Below the pieces are notes generated by a model. The model ran no database searches. It was not told where the DNA came from and worked only from the letters and a program-made list of their open reading frames with translations. From Hetaerina americana (Eukaryota > Arthropoda > Insecta > Odonata > Calopterygidae), in NCBI GenBank assembly GCA_022747635.1, contig JAKTNV010000026.1, forward strand, positions 5,142,007 to 5,206,006: a stretch of 64,000 nucleotides of DNA, read 5' to 3'. Each line of letters begins with the position of its first letter. Position 1 is the stretch's first letter. Of this stretch, positions 1 through 11,699 are shown one piece after another. A program made the translations under genes and the position numbers.

Positions 1-742
1 GTAGACATAGTAAGTACATAAGTGTTGAGTTAAGCTTTAAACTGGGCTTTTTCAATTATAATGTGAAATCTTAAGCACGCTATGCTGCAAAATCTGGCTA
101 TGAAATTATTTTTATCAAAAAGAAATATTTTTTTCGATACCTCCGGGGAATTCAATTGGCGGTGGAAGCAATACCAGACTGGGATGTTGCTCTTGCGGTA
201 TTCAGCTCCCAGCCTGCACATTTCCACCTTCCCTCCCACCGTGATTCCCTCTCCCACTGCTCCCGACTCTTCTGTCCACCTGCTTATCTACTCCATCGGC
301 TTTGGCTTTTTTTCCGCTTCTCACTTTCTATCTCTCACTCCCTTCGAACTCCCGTCCTTTCCAATTCCATCACATTCCCACCAACCACATCATGGGCTCA
401 CTTCTCTTTTTTTATCTTAATGCGCGATTATCATTCATCCCTCTCTGTAACGTTACAGGCGCTAGCTTGCTTCACAGATCAGCACGTGTTTCCCTGTATC
501 ATGATACCGAGAATTATTTCCATCATCAAATTTAATGGCCGATCGATTTCGTGAAGTTAAACGGACATAATTCATGATATCTAACGGATCTCGGAGGATA
601 CGCTTTTCTCTGCTAATCGTTTCTTCTGCTCATAGGAAAGTGCAGGGTGTAAACGGGTAATCGGCTTAAAATATTATTAGTCATTCGACCACAGAATACT
701 TATCAACTTTTCTTGAACGTGTGTGGGTGTATATTTATACGA

Positions 743-743
<1 letters not shown>
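1..743. other. Unassigned AT-rich DNA with a pyrimidine-rich patch
   Basis: No gene or mobile element recognised. Positions 190-400 are rich in C and T on the plus strand, which opens overlapping frames of low complexity in more than one phase. None resembles a protein family I know. Confidence 0.5.
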
Positions 744-819
<76 letters not shown>

Positions 820-820
820 T
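744..820. repeat. (TA)n then (CA)n microsatellite
   Basis: An uninterrupted TA dinucleotide run of about 64 bp passes directly into a short CA run. Shorter CA-rich stretches follow to about 850. Open frames across it are Tyr-Ile or Thr-His repeats and are not genes. Confidence 0.97.
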
Positions 821-1869
821 ATACACAAACATTTATATACACACACACATATATAAGTATGTGTGTGTGCAATGACCGTGTACAGTGGGTACATACACGA
901 GAATTACATTAATTTTATAATAGCACGTCGCGTACTTCGTATGGTAAAGAGGAGAAATTCTCGTGAGTTTATTGCCAGTGACTGACAGGATATCAAATTA
1001 CTAATTACGCAATAATTCACGTTTACATCCTTTATAGTATATAAATTTACATAAATCATTCTGACGATGTGTAATTTTCAGTTGTGATTCGGTCTCACGG
1101 ATTAAAATATGTAGATTATATTGATGTACAATGTAAACGTATCTCTTGGCTCTGGGTGATAACTTTGAATAATATCTGAAGGACTTTCATCATTATAAAG
1201 CTTATTGAGCGCATTCAAAAACGTTGTTTTAGGTCATGTCGTGAGTGGTTGTTTCCCGCTGTATGTACTGTTGCTACACTTTTCCATCGCGTCCATAGAC
1301 CCTTTACGAAATGCCAGCCCTCCACTTCCTCCAACCACACCAATGACACCGTTTTTCCTAGCAGCATAAATATTGGTGAATTTAAGACCTTCGGCGTGAA
1401 TTATGGCGGTCATTACAGTGCCCTGTCATTTATGTATCAAGAACTTCGTAAGGCCGTAAAGGTTTTTAGCGTACGGACTTCGCACTGTGCCAATTTGTGT
1501 CACAAATATACAAAGGGTTTAATATTAAGTAAAACGCTGTAATCAGTGGCATAAAAGCTACTGTTTGATAGCAACAGTCGATAAGCCTCATGATGGTGGC
1601 GTGTCCCAATTAATTCTCACTTTCATACTACTCCACTATCTAATCCTTTTCAATAATCCCTAATAACTTTGTTGGCAACTTATGACACTTCACAAGAATA
1701 GATGTATTATATTTTTCTATGAAATATTTCAAATTAATGTCTAAAAATTGTGATAAAATGATAGATAAATTACTATATCCTGGGGAAATGAATTCAAAAA
1801 TGTTCCGTTTCCCCCTGCACGTCAATCAAAATGTTGTAACGCAGGACAATAGAACGAAAATCAGCACAG

Positions 1870-1871
<2 letters not shown>
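821..1871. other. Unassigned AT-rich DNA
   Basis: Nothing recognised. A 97-codon open frame at 1249-1542 (+) has no motif I can identify and is within what chance gives. Confidence 0.5.

Positions 1872-1922
<51 letters not shown>
1872..1922. repeat. (TA)n microsatellite
   Basis: About 50 bp of uninterrupted TA dinucleotide repeat. Confidence 0.97.
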
Positions 1923-1925
<3 letters not shown>

Positions 1926-2119
1926 GTAGAAAAAATATTGTTATTTTCATTGGTACTTTTGTATTTTACTAATTAATTTTCAAGTATCGAAAGGAAACTG
2001 TATAGAAGTGGGAGTAAAAAAAGGCAAAATAGTCTTAATATCCTTGAACTTGCTTGATATATTACTAATATTACATCTTCACAATTCGCCGCAAGTTACC
2101 GCAATGTTATGTTGAGGGG

Positions 2120-3980
2120 TTTGTTTCTATATGTACGGTTGGCATGTGTATCATGCATGCAGAAATGTAAATTCCTAAATACGCTTGAATACATGTTAGT
2201 TCATATACAATTCTCGTGCACACACATGCAGCATAGACTGTGTACGTTATGTTATAGTTTTTGGGTTTGACTAATACATTATATTGTAGTATTCAAGTTA
2301 GTTCAAATTTTCGGACACTTGGCTTCCATTTTGTTATGCTTGCGTGTTATGCACGTGGAAAACGAGCATTTCGATCAATCTCTGACAGTATCTATCTCTC
2401 TTAGGTTATCTAGGTGGTCAATTCAACTAACATAATTGGGTGCCATAATAATTCCCTGTGTGTCACAAGAAAAGTCGGCTCAGCTAAGGTTGTCAGCCAT
2501 AAAGCTGCTTGAACGAGAATGTAACTTGTATGGTCCAAACTGTTTTCACCCGATTCTAGAGTATACCATTTTTTAAATTTACCTAGTTTTTTAGTATTTG
2601 GCGATCTGCGTCGGTCGCTATTTCCCTGTAAGTTACAGAGTCGGAAGTTGTCTGTTGCTCAATATTTAAGGTGACATCATCAATGTAAATAAGATAAAGC
2701 AAAGAGCCTATGACGCAACTTACGCGCTCGTAACTTGTGCATCAATTAGGCGTGTGGGATTATGTCAAAGACCTTTTTCAAATCCATGAAAATCACAACT
2801 ACTCTCGTGTTCCTTTCCTCCGAGATCCGCAGATATTGTGTAAAAAAGTTGTGAATGTGAAGGAATGTCATGGAATGACTAACAATGATGTGTCGTTGGG
2901 ATTAACAGAAGAGAAAGGTTAAATAAAATGATAGTTGAGTACTTTTAAATTTAGGTGAGCATTAGCTATTTTCCAGTCCATGGGAACTACGTTACCAGAA
3001 ATAGATGTTAAAATATATACTCTAAGAAGACCGCACTTTCGGAAGGAAGCTCCCCCATTAGTCAACATGTGCATCTACACAAATATTCCTCACGATCCAC
3101 AACAAAGGTGTAAAGCAGGGGTTTGCAATCACCAGGTCAAAAGGATAAAATATGACAGAGAGGGAAGGTGTTCATGAGGCGAGGAAAATCCCTGAAAATT
3201 ACGTGCCTGATGATGGACACATATATAAGCGGAAAATTTAGTTTCATACAAGTGATAATTTTTCCTACTACAGGAGTTCTGAGATATATTAAATATGAGG
3301 AAATAAAACGGACATTAACCACATATAAGATGGGGCGCCACCATGCTAAGATATATCATACACAACTGGAAGCAAAAAGGGGAAAATTCTATTAACCCCA
3401 CAGCCATGCAACTTAAGGTTCCCGCCACTGATGCTGTAGGTGCTCTTGCGGTAATATCATCTGGTCCGGAAAAGTTGTCGCGTTATCTCTTTGTGCCTAT
3501 TATAATATAATCCTTCCTTCTAATGGATCTAACGAGACCTTCAGTGGTTATGTTTGTGTTGTGAGTGTAGACGCCTTCAAAGAAATTTTTTAAAACATGC
3601 GGTTTTTGGGTGCTTTCTGTAATTACCATTGTGGAATATACTACCATTGCGGTCTTTAAGGAGCTCTATGCTTGAACGTTCTACATGTGATTCCATAATA
3701 TATTATCAGAAGGCATTTGGAATATTCTCAAAGCAATCGTATCGAATTTTTACTATTTAAGTTTTAAGGGTGCTTTGCATGATTCTTATTATGATTATAA
3801 TTATTTTTGTATTGCGTTAAGTTTTTTCCCGTGTCTTTTAAAAAGGTATCTGTGCGTCGGTTTTTCATTTATTTTTATTTTTCGAATGTAATTTCCTTTG
3901 TTCCCTTAGAGCTCCTCCAAACTCACCGTTGTACCATTGTGGTTCGTTCCTTTCGAGTTTTGTTTTAATCTAGGAATATG
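2120..3980 (-). mobile_element. Decayed CR1/Jockey-like LINE, reverse transcriptase to 3' end
   Basis: On the minus strand, reverse-transcriptase signatures appear in the expected order. Near 3470 a segment matches the pre-fingers 'SGPD' region. Near 2980 a frame reads VPMDWKIANAHLN, the usual 'VPxxWKxAxV' block. Near 2780 IFMDLKKVFD matches palm motif A, with the catalytic Asp present. Near 2700-2620 SVIGSLLYLIYIDDV matches the 'GSVLGPLLFLIYINDL' block. From about 2460 to 2120 the sequence aligns by eye with the C-terminus and 3' UTR of the copies at 36.6 and 41.7 kb. Many stops and frameshifts interrupt it, so it is dead. The part upstream of the palm aligns with the copy at 34.9-35.6 kb. 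Clade (CR1, L2 or Jockey) is inferred, not proven. Confidence 0.7.
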
Positions 3981-5597
3981 TGTATCCATACTTTAATTAA
4001 TAATTATACAAAATTCTTCAAGAGGCTCTCAGCCTAATTACTCGTGCATAGCCGAGCTGTTTACACTCTCATGTTATTGTACATACATACATAAAACCCA
4101 TGTAAATATGAGCCCATTAGTGAAAAATATTCGGAAACAAAATCTCTTTCAAGTGTATAAAATACAGTAGTTTATTGAACATTTATATTTAGTTTTCAAT
4201 TATGCATGGTAGAATTCATTCAGTAACTAAAATTAATAGTTTCAGATAGTAATGATGTTGAGCCATTAATATTAATATCTACATATAGCCAACGTTATCA
4301 TCCACTAGCTAGCTACTTCTGCTGATTTGGGTTTGGGTCTCCCCTGTCGGTATTTGTTGCATTAATATTAAGAAACTTTGTATATGCCCTTCGATAAAAT
4401 TTTCCTTGATTGTATTTCTGTTCTTTGAAGTATAATTCTCTTGAGGCATTTATTTTTGACTTACTATGTACTATATACTCACTTACCTAATGATGATTCT
4501 AGAACCAGCGGAAGGTGTTTTCAGTATTTCCATCTCCTATCCCTTTCCACGGACAGTCTTCCTCGCAAAAACTGGTTACCTCTGGATTTGAACTTGGAGT
4601 AGGCTGCATGCAAAAGCACATCAGTAACCCATCCAAAAATGTCACCCTAAGGGGGAGAAGGTGGAATTGATGGTTTCAAAAAACCGTGATGAAGAAAGTG
4701 CTCTTCCGCCCTTTTTTGTAAAAAAAAATTCAAGCATCAAGTTGAGACTTGGACTCCATCAGCATTGCGATCATAGCCTGGTTTTGAACCGGAATATTCC
4801 CATGATATGATCTCGAATGTAGTGGAGAAGCTTCAGGTAACCAGCACCTTAGGTGAATAAGAGCCGTCATACCTCTTTCATCTGAGTGAGGCCTGAATGG
4901 CTGAGATCGCAATCGTAATTTGATCTGCAGCGTCCATCTATGCTTTCCTTAAATGTCTTATATTAATTTGATCATACGATACCGGGAGCTGAAGAAGGAA
5001 GTTTTGACGTACATGACGAGAACGAATTCGTCCCAAGTGCATGTCACTACAGCAACTATCTTCAAAACCATATGTTAAATATAATGAACGAGAACGCTTA
5101 CCATAAACGTTAATAATCGCGGAACATGTAGGAGATTATACCCAATAAAAAATTCATACGGTTTTAAGCTCTTATAATTTCCAACAGCCCAGTGATATTG
5201 AAAAATATTGTTTCTTTTCAGGAAGAAACCAAAAGTTAATAGCAAGTATTCGCAATAGGGCCGGCCTTTGTGGATTGCGGTGGTAATTTCGATTTTGTTA
5301 TTTCGATCTTGAGCAAAGTAAGCACATGAAATGGTGTATCACCACATTTATATTAAAAGCATTCGAGTTTTTTGCGTGATTTTGTGATATTTTTATCGTA
5401 AATGCCTATTGTGTCAGATTCAAAAAATCACTAGGTGCCAAATGAATGAAATAGTTTAGCAATACTAATAGTAGAAAAACCTTTCAAATATAAAACTTTT
5501 AAATGTTGGTGGATGAACGATAGCTTCTTACTTTAATGCCTATATTGCTCTTTACTAATATTATTGGTTTTCATTTAGAGCGACCGCTTAAAGTGCC
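3981..5597. other. Unassigned AT-rich DNA
   Basis: Apart from the possible SINE head near 4.6 kb, nothing is recognised. Short open frames here have no family resemblance. Confidence 0.5.
4584..4632 (-). repeat. Possible tRNA-derived SINE head
   Basis: On the minus strand a sequence like an RNA polymerase III A box (TGGGTTACTGATGTGC, 4616-4631) is followed after about 20 bp by a near-consensus B box (AGTTCAAATCC, 4584-4594). Consensus is GGTTCRANNCC. The spacing fits a tRNA-like promoter, but I see no cloverleaf, so a SINE relic is more likely than a tRNA gene. It could be coincidence. Confidence 0.35.
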
Positions 5598-5599
5598 TA

Positions 5600-5633
5600 C
5601 AGGGTCACACCCAAAAGTGGTAGGACTGATTTT
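5600..5633 (+). repeat. Mariner 5' terminal inverted repeat
   Basis: Begins CAGGGTCACACCCAAAAGTG directly after a TA and matches the reverse complement of 6474-6507 at about 31 of 34 positions. Confidence 0.93.
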
Positions 5634-5795
5634 CTCTGGCGCGAACGGAGCGGTGGAGGGGGGTCTGCCTGGCAGGGTAAGGTGGAGGGGGCTCTTAGCA
5701 ACAGACCGACGCCAACCTCAGTCGCCTGCGGGCTGTCGTTGAGTGAGGACCACGTTTTTAGTGAAGCAAGTTTTTTGTCCGCGTCGAAAAACGAA

Positions 5796-6436
5796 ATGAA
5801 TCTGAATTTAGAGCAACGTTATTCCGTGAAGTATTGTGCGAAACTCGGGAAGACGGCAACTGAGACCCTCGATATGATCAAGCAGGCTTATGGGGACACT
5901 GCCTTAAGCCTTTGCACAGTATTTGAGTGGCAAAAGTTGTTTAAAGAGGGTAGGGAGCTCGTTGAAGACGACCATCGCTCCGGACGGCCGTCGACGGCAA
6001 GAACCGACACGAATGTGGACAGAGTGAGGACGCTGCTGAACACAGACCGACGCTTAACGTGCAGGTGCTCACCCGCCTCCGAGAACTCGTGAAAAGAGTC
6101 CGACCGGCCATCGTAAACAGCTGGGTGCTTCATCATGACAACGCGCCGTGCCATGGCGCGCTCGTCGTCAGACAGCTCCTGGCCAAATACGGCGTTGCCA
6201 CGTTGCCGCACCCGCCCTATTCTCCCCATCTGGCACCACCGGACTTCTTCTTCTTCCCCCTGATGAAAAGACAGCTCAAGGGACGACGTTTTGACTCGAT
6301 AAAGGCCGTTCAAGAGGCTTCGACGAGGGTCATCAACAGCATCCCCAAAGAAAATTTCCAGCGGGCGTACGGGGAATGGGAGCAACGTTATACTAAGTGT
6401 GTAGCAGCTCAAGGAGCATACTTTGAAGATTATTAA
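5796..6436 (+). pseudogene. Mariner transposase pseudogene, central deletion and frame change
   Basis: The likely start is the ATG at 5796; the longer open frame upstream runs into the terminal region. The first 90 or so codons encode the DNA-binding helix-turn-helix part, with the block EDDHRSGRPST typical of mariner. Near 6056-6062 the sequence jumps to the C-terminal catalytic part in another frame, so the centre with the GDETW block (first catalytic Asp) is lost. The rest keeps LHHDNAPCH (second Asp) and SPHLAPPDFFFFP (third Asp). Exactly 34 residues separate these two Asp, the D34D spacing that defines mariner. The stop codon is at 6434-6436. It cannot encode an active enzyme. Confidence 0.92.
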
Positions 6437-6473
6437 GTCGATGTAAGTCTATCGTCAATAAAATTCTTGTAAA

Positions 6474-6507
6474 AAAATCAGTCCCACCACTTTTGGGTGC
6501 TACCCTG
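6474..6507 (-). repeat. Mariner 3' terminal inverted repeat
   Basis: Read on the minus strand it begins CAGGGTAGCACCCAAAAGTG and pairs with the 5' repeat. It is followed by TA, the expected target duplication. Confidence 0.93.
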
Positions 6508-6799
6508 TATGTCAAAATAAAGTAGTAAATAATTAGTAATTTTCGATGCTATGATAAAAACGTTAGTTTGTATATCTAACTTTGAGAATCCCAATTATAA
6601 CATGATAGTTTAATTTTTTCGGAAGTTAGCTCGATTAAACATAGCTATCCCTATTTATATATTGTAAATAATACTCGAGTATGTATTACCAATAATAGTG
6701 TCACCCTGAAAAAAATATTGAGGAAAGAAACGAGCAATAGCCTCAATTATTTATCCAATACATTATGATAGAAAAAAATCCTCGTATTATTATACACCT

Positions 6800-8362
6800 T
6801 GGCAACCATGGAATCCAGGCGTCTTCTTCGAGTGCCCTGCCCAGAAGCGAGAGAGTCACGGTTTCCAAGGTCATCATCAAATGAAGTCCTACAAAGCAGT
6901 ACCAAATTGATCAAGTGCCAAGCTGAGAATGGGTAAATTAGAAAATATAAAGCGAGATATTGAAAGAGAAAATGTAGATATTTCAGGGCTTGGTGAGGTG
7001 AGATGAAAAGACACCAGGGGTTTTTGTAGCTATTTTATAGTGATACTCACAGGAGGGTTAGAGATTCAGCATTGGGTGGAAGTAGTATAGAACAAAAAGG
7101 TAGGAATGAACGTAGTAAGCATAGAGACGGTGAGTGAAAAATGTTATTAGTATAAATAAAAGCTATAACAACGAAATTGGTCACATTCAGGTATATGTGC
7201 CAACATATAGCCAAAGGTAGGAAGAAATGGACAGCGTACATGATCATATAGAGAAAATAATTGTGTATTTGCCACGAAAGAAGCATTTAATATATTATTG
7301 AAGTTATGGAAGATTTGAATGTTGTGGTAAAAGAAGGGAAAGATAGAAGTAAAAAAAGCTACAACGGTTTAGGAAAAAGGATTGATCATGGGACCAAAGC
7401 ATTAGAGTTATGCAATAGATAGACTTCAAACATCTAAGAATATAATCATAAAACATATATTCATATAATAATGTAATCATGTAATATAGAATCATATAGT
7501 AAGATACTCATATAATAAGATGGGTCATCTAGTTGTAACAACACAGTAGACGTGTAATATTCTTGTGAAATTCCCGGACATTCGGAGGAATATCAGTAAG
7601 AATAAATAGTGGCTACCCACATATTTAAGAACATATTGATCCCTAAGTTTCCCAGAAGGGATTGAGGATTTATGTCATGATTTAGTACTAATGAAATGTA
7701 ACTTTGGATTCAAGAGAATAAAACCAGGAAGACGGAAATGGAATGAAGATGCATTACCTGGGACGGAAAGAAAAGATTACCCGGAGAAATTAGAAGAAAA
7801 ATATGATCGATGACAGAACGACGGGTACAGTAGAAGTAAAACGGAAGTACATACAGGAAGTATATGCAGAAAGGATATAGAAAAATGCTAACGAAAAAAT
7901 AGGAGCCGGTAAATAGGAAAAAAAGAAAACCATTGTTCACTGACGAGATTATTAGGAAGATAGATGATAAAAGGAAATGGAAGATTGTAAATACAAAGTT
8001 AGGTGAAAGAAAGCACAAAGAGAAAATAATAAAATGAGACAGGAGACTAATTGGGCGAAATAACGTGGCGTAAAACGCGTAACGAGTACATGAAGAGATT
8101 AACTAAGGAAGGGGGAAATCGGTGTGCCGTAACAATTGAAGCGTCATCAGGAAATTAGGAAGAAAAATTCATACACATTATTTAAGTCATTTTAGAAAAA
8201 TTATTTATTAACGACGGTAGACTCGTGAGAGATGATTGCATAGCAAAGTATACAAAGAGGATCTCAATGGTATAGATAATTGTCGATGGATTGAGTCGAT
8301 TATTTAATGTATGTCAGAATAAGTCTATCCCACCCGCCAGGAGGGGGGCAATAATTCTTTTT
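6800..8362 (+). mobile_element. RTE-like LINE, 5' part: endonuclease and linker, degenerate
   Basis: This is the upstream part of an APE-type non-LTR retrotransposon. Reading across frames gives MGKLENIKRDIERENVDISG then GLGEVR, the usual N-terminal endonuclease block. Further on are an equivalent of VYMPT and, near 7304-7380, MEDLNVVVKEGKDRS then NGLGKR. The latter matches the 'GDFN' endonuclease block with its Gly and Phe altered. At 7690-8040 a frame reads LMKCNFGFKRIKPGRRKWNE and later LFTDEIIRKIDDKRKWK, the linker before the reverse transcriptase. Stops and frameshifts are frequent. The element continues at 9480 after an inserted mariner. Clade is uncertain; it resembles insect LINEs often misannotated as 'craniofacial development protein 2-like'. 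Confidence 0.8.
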
Positions 8363-9479
8363 TCATTCGAAACAGGCTAGTACGGTTCTCATTTAATTTG
8401 AAATGTTGTTCTTCTTGTTACTACCATTCCCTATGTTATGCGTAGAGGCATATTTGTAAAGTGAGGTTATAAAAAAGGATGGTTATAAAAAATATTCTTT
8501 AGAAAAAGTATTTATTGGCGGTTTTAGTCTCCTACAAACTTACTATACTTTTATCAATATCGCCGTTATCTTCTTAGCACTTTTCGAAAGCCTCAACCAG
8601 CCTTTTTCATCCCTCGGCATAGACGTTCGCTGCTTGGGAGTTGACAATATTGATCTTGAGTTCCTCGTCATCTTCAAAACGTTGTCCAACAAACCATTGT
8701 TTCAAGAGCAAGAAGAGGAAATATTAACCAGGTGCAAGGTTCTGTGTAGGGAACTAAGGATCAAACACTTTCCAGCCAAAATCTTGAACCATCTCCTTGG
8801 TTGGGGCAGCGGTGTGAGGATCCGCGTTTTAGATGAGGGCTATTCCGGGCGGCAGTTTCACGAACATCGATTTTGGATCTCAGAACTCACTGTAGTGAGC
8901 GTTTTGCTGCACACGCCAGCCGTAATTGTTTTTCCCATTTTCCATGAATTAAGCAAAGGAACGGCCTTCTGTTCTCAGAAAACGGTACTCATCATTTTCT
9001 AACTCCGGTAAGAAGATTGCTGAATTTTTTCGGTTTTTCTTAAGTCAAACGCGACTACTGCATGGACTGTTGTTTTGTTTCTACATTGCTGTAGGTTAAC
9101 CACGTCTCATCTCCCGGCCTGCCACTCCGTTCTTCAATTTACACATTTTGTGCAGCCATTTTTGAGGTATCAACGACATGGTCTAACCTTTCCTTCACGT
9201 ATTACTGTAGGTCCATTAACTAGGCACAACTCCTGATGAATTCGGTCAGCTAATGATCCTTTTGTGCAAAAAAATCGAACCAAAGCGCACTTCAAAACTG
9301 GTTGTAGCAGCATCGTGGACATTTTTATTAGCATTTACTAAGAGGCAAACGACCACTGAATCACAACAATAACTTCAGTGGTGTCGGAAATAATCGATAG
9401 ACAGCGCTGCAGACGTTCAATATTTTTCTTAGTCGCCAATGTTAAAATTTAAGAAAACGGCAGTTACTTTTCGAATATG
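8363..9479 (-). mobile_element. Degenerate mariner nested in the RTE-like LINE
   Basis: On the minus strand transposase blocks occur in order. Near 9100 is GDETWLTYSNVETKQQSMQ, with the first catalytic Asp. Near 8815 the second catalytic block reads LI*NADPHT, so the Asp codon of 'HDNA' has become a stop. Near 8790 is TKEMVQDFGWKVFD. At 8700-8560 the C-terminal blocks GQRFEDDEELK, NSQAANVYAEG and RLVEAFEKC follow, with further stops. The outer parts near 8363-8410 and 9438-9479 look like divergent inverted repeats of each other (both contain CGAAA, a CGGTTCTC/CCGTTTTC block and AATTT). Boundaries are approximate. LINE sequence flanks both sides, so this mariner inserted into the LINE. Confidence 0.78.
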
Positions 9480-10540
9480 TCTCTTCTTGCTTTTATGGCA
9501 AAATTACCCTTAATGTTGGAATATGCCTCGTAGGAAAAGAATATGACATGTATGAGAATAGCTAAGGACCAGGAATAGGGAGATCAAAAAGGCATTAAGG
9601 GAATGGAAAAAAATAAGGCCTCGGAGACAGATGGCATGCCTGTTTAGCAATTCAAAGTATTGTTATGGGATTTTTCGTAGCATTTACGATAGAGGAGTTT
9701 ACCCAGAAGATACCCAAAAAAAGGGAAAGGACCATAAATAAAAAGATCATGTTCACACGCGGCAAAAGTGTCACTTAGGCACAACAACAAAATTATGAAG
9801 AGTAAGGTTTATGATTACATGGGAGATGATCAGTTTGGATTCAGGAAGGATATAGCCTGATGCAATAGTGATGCGATTGCAGTAAGGAGTTCACTTATAG
9901 AAAGTAACATGGGGTACAATCAGGATATACTTGTTTGTTTCATAGATTTCGAGAGGGGGCTCAATAGAGTAAGTTGGGTGGAGTTAATTAATATGTTGCA
10001 GAAGATAAGATTAGATTGAAAAGAAAGACATATTATGCGTAACCTACATATCAAACTGCTTAGGTGAGTGTGGCGGATTGAGTGTCGGGCTGAGCAGAAA
10101 TAGAAAGAGGAGAAAGACAATAATATCAGTTATCACGCGTTATTTTCAACTGGAAGAAATGGTAAAAATGGCATGGGAGGAACTGGAGATTGAAATGAAA
10201 AGCGGTGAGGGAATTATAAAATCGGTTATGTTTGCGTATGATCAAGCTTTAGCTATCTAGCCAGCCAAGGGGTTAGAGTCGTTGCTGAGCGAACTAAAAA
10301 ATCAGTGTGACAGTTAAGGATGCAAATCAATGTAAAAAAACAAAGTTTATAAGGTTTTCGAGAAAGAGAAAGGCTAACTTAATAAAACTGAAAAGGGTAG
10401 GTAAACAGAGAGCAGGTGAAACTGTTTACGTATCTTGGAAGTGTCTTTAACTAAGATGGCCTCAGTAGTAGGGATCTCTTGTGCAAAATTCCCACGGATG
10501 TGAATAGTAATTCAAACAAAGGAGCAAGATGGCATTAATC
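9480..10540 (+). mobile_element. RTE-like LINE, 3' part: reverse transcriptase, degenerate
   Basis: This continues the LINE interrupted at 8363. Frames read IKKALREWKKNKASETDGMP near 9590 (the 'NKAxGxDGIP' block) and DQFGFRK near 9830. Near 9940 is CFIDFERGLNRVSW, palm motif A with its Asp kept. Near 10120-10250 are YFQLEEMVKMAWEELE, then IIKSVMFAYDQALAI, where the catalytic YxDD/FADD motif has become F-A-Y-D. A diverged 'TYLGS' block follows near 10430. One or more stops occur in nearly every block, so the enzyme is dead. No clear 3' terminus was found; the boundary at 10540 is where similarity fades. Confidence 0.78.
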
Positions 10541-10899
10541 AACAAAAATATAGAAAAACACAAAAAATGGCACTCACACGTATTCCAAAATTTTCGGTGG
10601 CAATATTTCCTTCCTCTGCGAAAAGAAGGAACTGAGTTTCTTGTGATTAACTGTCAGGGTAAGAATAGGAGAGAGGAAGATGGCAGAAATGGCAGATGGG
10701 TAGATGGCAGATGGGTAGAAATATCTCGAAGTAAGGCAGATCGTAAAAAGTGGATCTAAGTCTAAAAGATGTTGGTTGAACAAGACGTCTCACGGCCGCA
10801 AATCGACCGGTAGAGGTGTAGTAAAGAGAAACCCTGCCCGGTGGAGTAATTACCTATGGAAGGCGGAATTACCGCCAGAATGGGTGTCCCGGGCGATGG
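10541..10899. other. Unassigned DNA with a short tandem repeat
   Basis: A 15-bp unit (GGCAGATGGGTAGAT) occurs about twice in tandem near 10691-10720. Nothing else recognised. Confidence 0.5.
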
Positions 10900-11480
10900 A
10901 TGCGGGTCTTACGAAGGGACTATTTTAAGGGGTTGGTGACTATAGATGCGGTGGGAAGGGGCAGGAAGAGAGAAGGAGAGGTGCATAGGTCACTCGCGGT
11001 GTTGTGTACTCGCGCACATATAGACTTGGGGAGTATTATGTGCTCATCCGTGCATGCGTGTGTACATACGTTTCGGATGAAGAGTGAAGCCCATTTGTGT
11101 GTGAGAGAGGGGGAGGGACGGAGGGATGGGTGATGGAGTGAGGGAGGAAGGTGGGCGAGGAGGGTTTTGTGGTGTGGAGTGACGGATCGGCTTGCGCTCC
11201 GAGGACTTATGGACCCCTCCTTAAAGTAGTGCGGACGTGACGCAAGAATTATGATTAGATTCGGAGGAAACACGGAATACAAATGACCAAAACCCTCCGC
11301 CAGGGCCTCTCCCACACCTCACTCTCCGCCCGCCCCAAAACTCTCCCGACTCCTCCCTCAAGCCACCCTCCCCACACCCCTTCCACTTTAATCCCTCCAC
11401 CACGCCACTGCAAGAGAGATCCACCCGCAAAGCACCATGCGCGATTCACCCGCGCCCACCCCTTTTTGTTTTACTCTTAC
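10900..11480. other. GC-rich purine/pyrimidine-asymmetric island
   Basis: The plus strand is purine-rich from about 10950 to 11180 and switches to pyrimidine-rich from about 11285 to 11470. Open frames on both strands are long because such DNA lacks stop codons; their products are Pro/Ser/Arg/Gly-rich and resemble no family. Confidence 0.7.
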
Positions 11481-11699
11481 CGTCCAATTTTTCCTTTCGA
11501 ATCTTTTAATTAACCAACATATTTCAAAAATTGGATCTCAGGATCTCCCCTTGGGAGTATGTGTGTATTTAGGAGGGAAAGTATAAAAATGACAACTTCT
11601 TCGCGAAATTTAATCTGAGTACGCCGTTAATGAATTCCTTTACGCCTGCGAGATGTGGAAAATAAATAGCGGAAATTTGAGTTATTTGGAAAGAATTTT

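Larger units (their letters stand above)
5600..6507 (+). mobile_element. Internally deleted mariner element with intact ends
   Basis: The element is 908 bp and bounded by TA dinucleotides (5598-5599 and 6508-6509), the target duplication expected for Tc1/mariner. Its two ends are 34-bp inverted repeats with about three mismatches, both starting CAGGGT. It encodes the two ends of a mariner transposase. The centre, with the first catalytic Asp, is missing, and a full mariner is about 1.3 kb, so roughly 0.4 kb is gone. An AATAAA at 6457-6462 follows the stop codon. Both ends remain, so a transposase acting in trans might still recognise it; that is inference. Confidence 0.93.

Noticed and set aside
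744..912. Tyr-Ile and Thr-His repeat open frames as proteins
   Set aside because: They are translations of TA and CA microsatellites.
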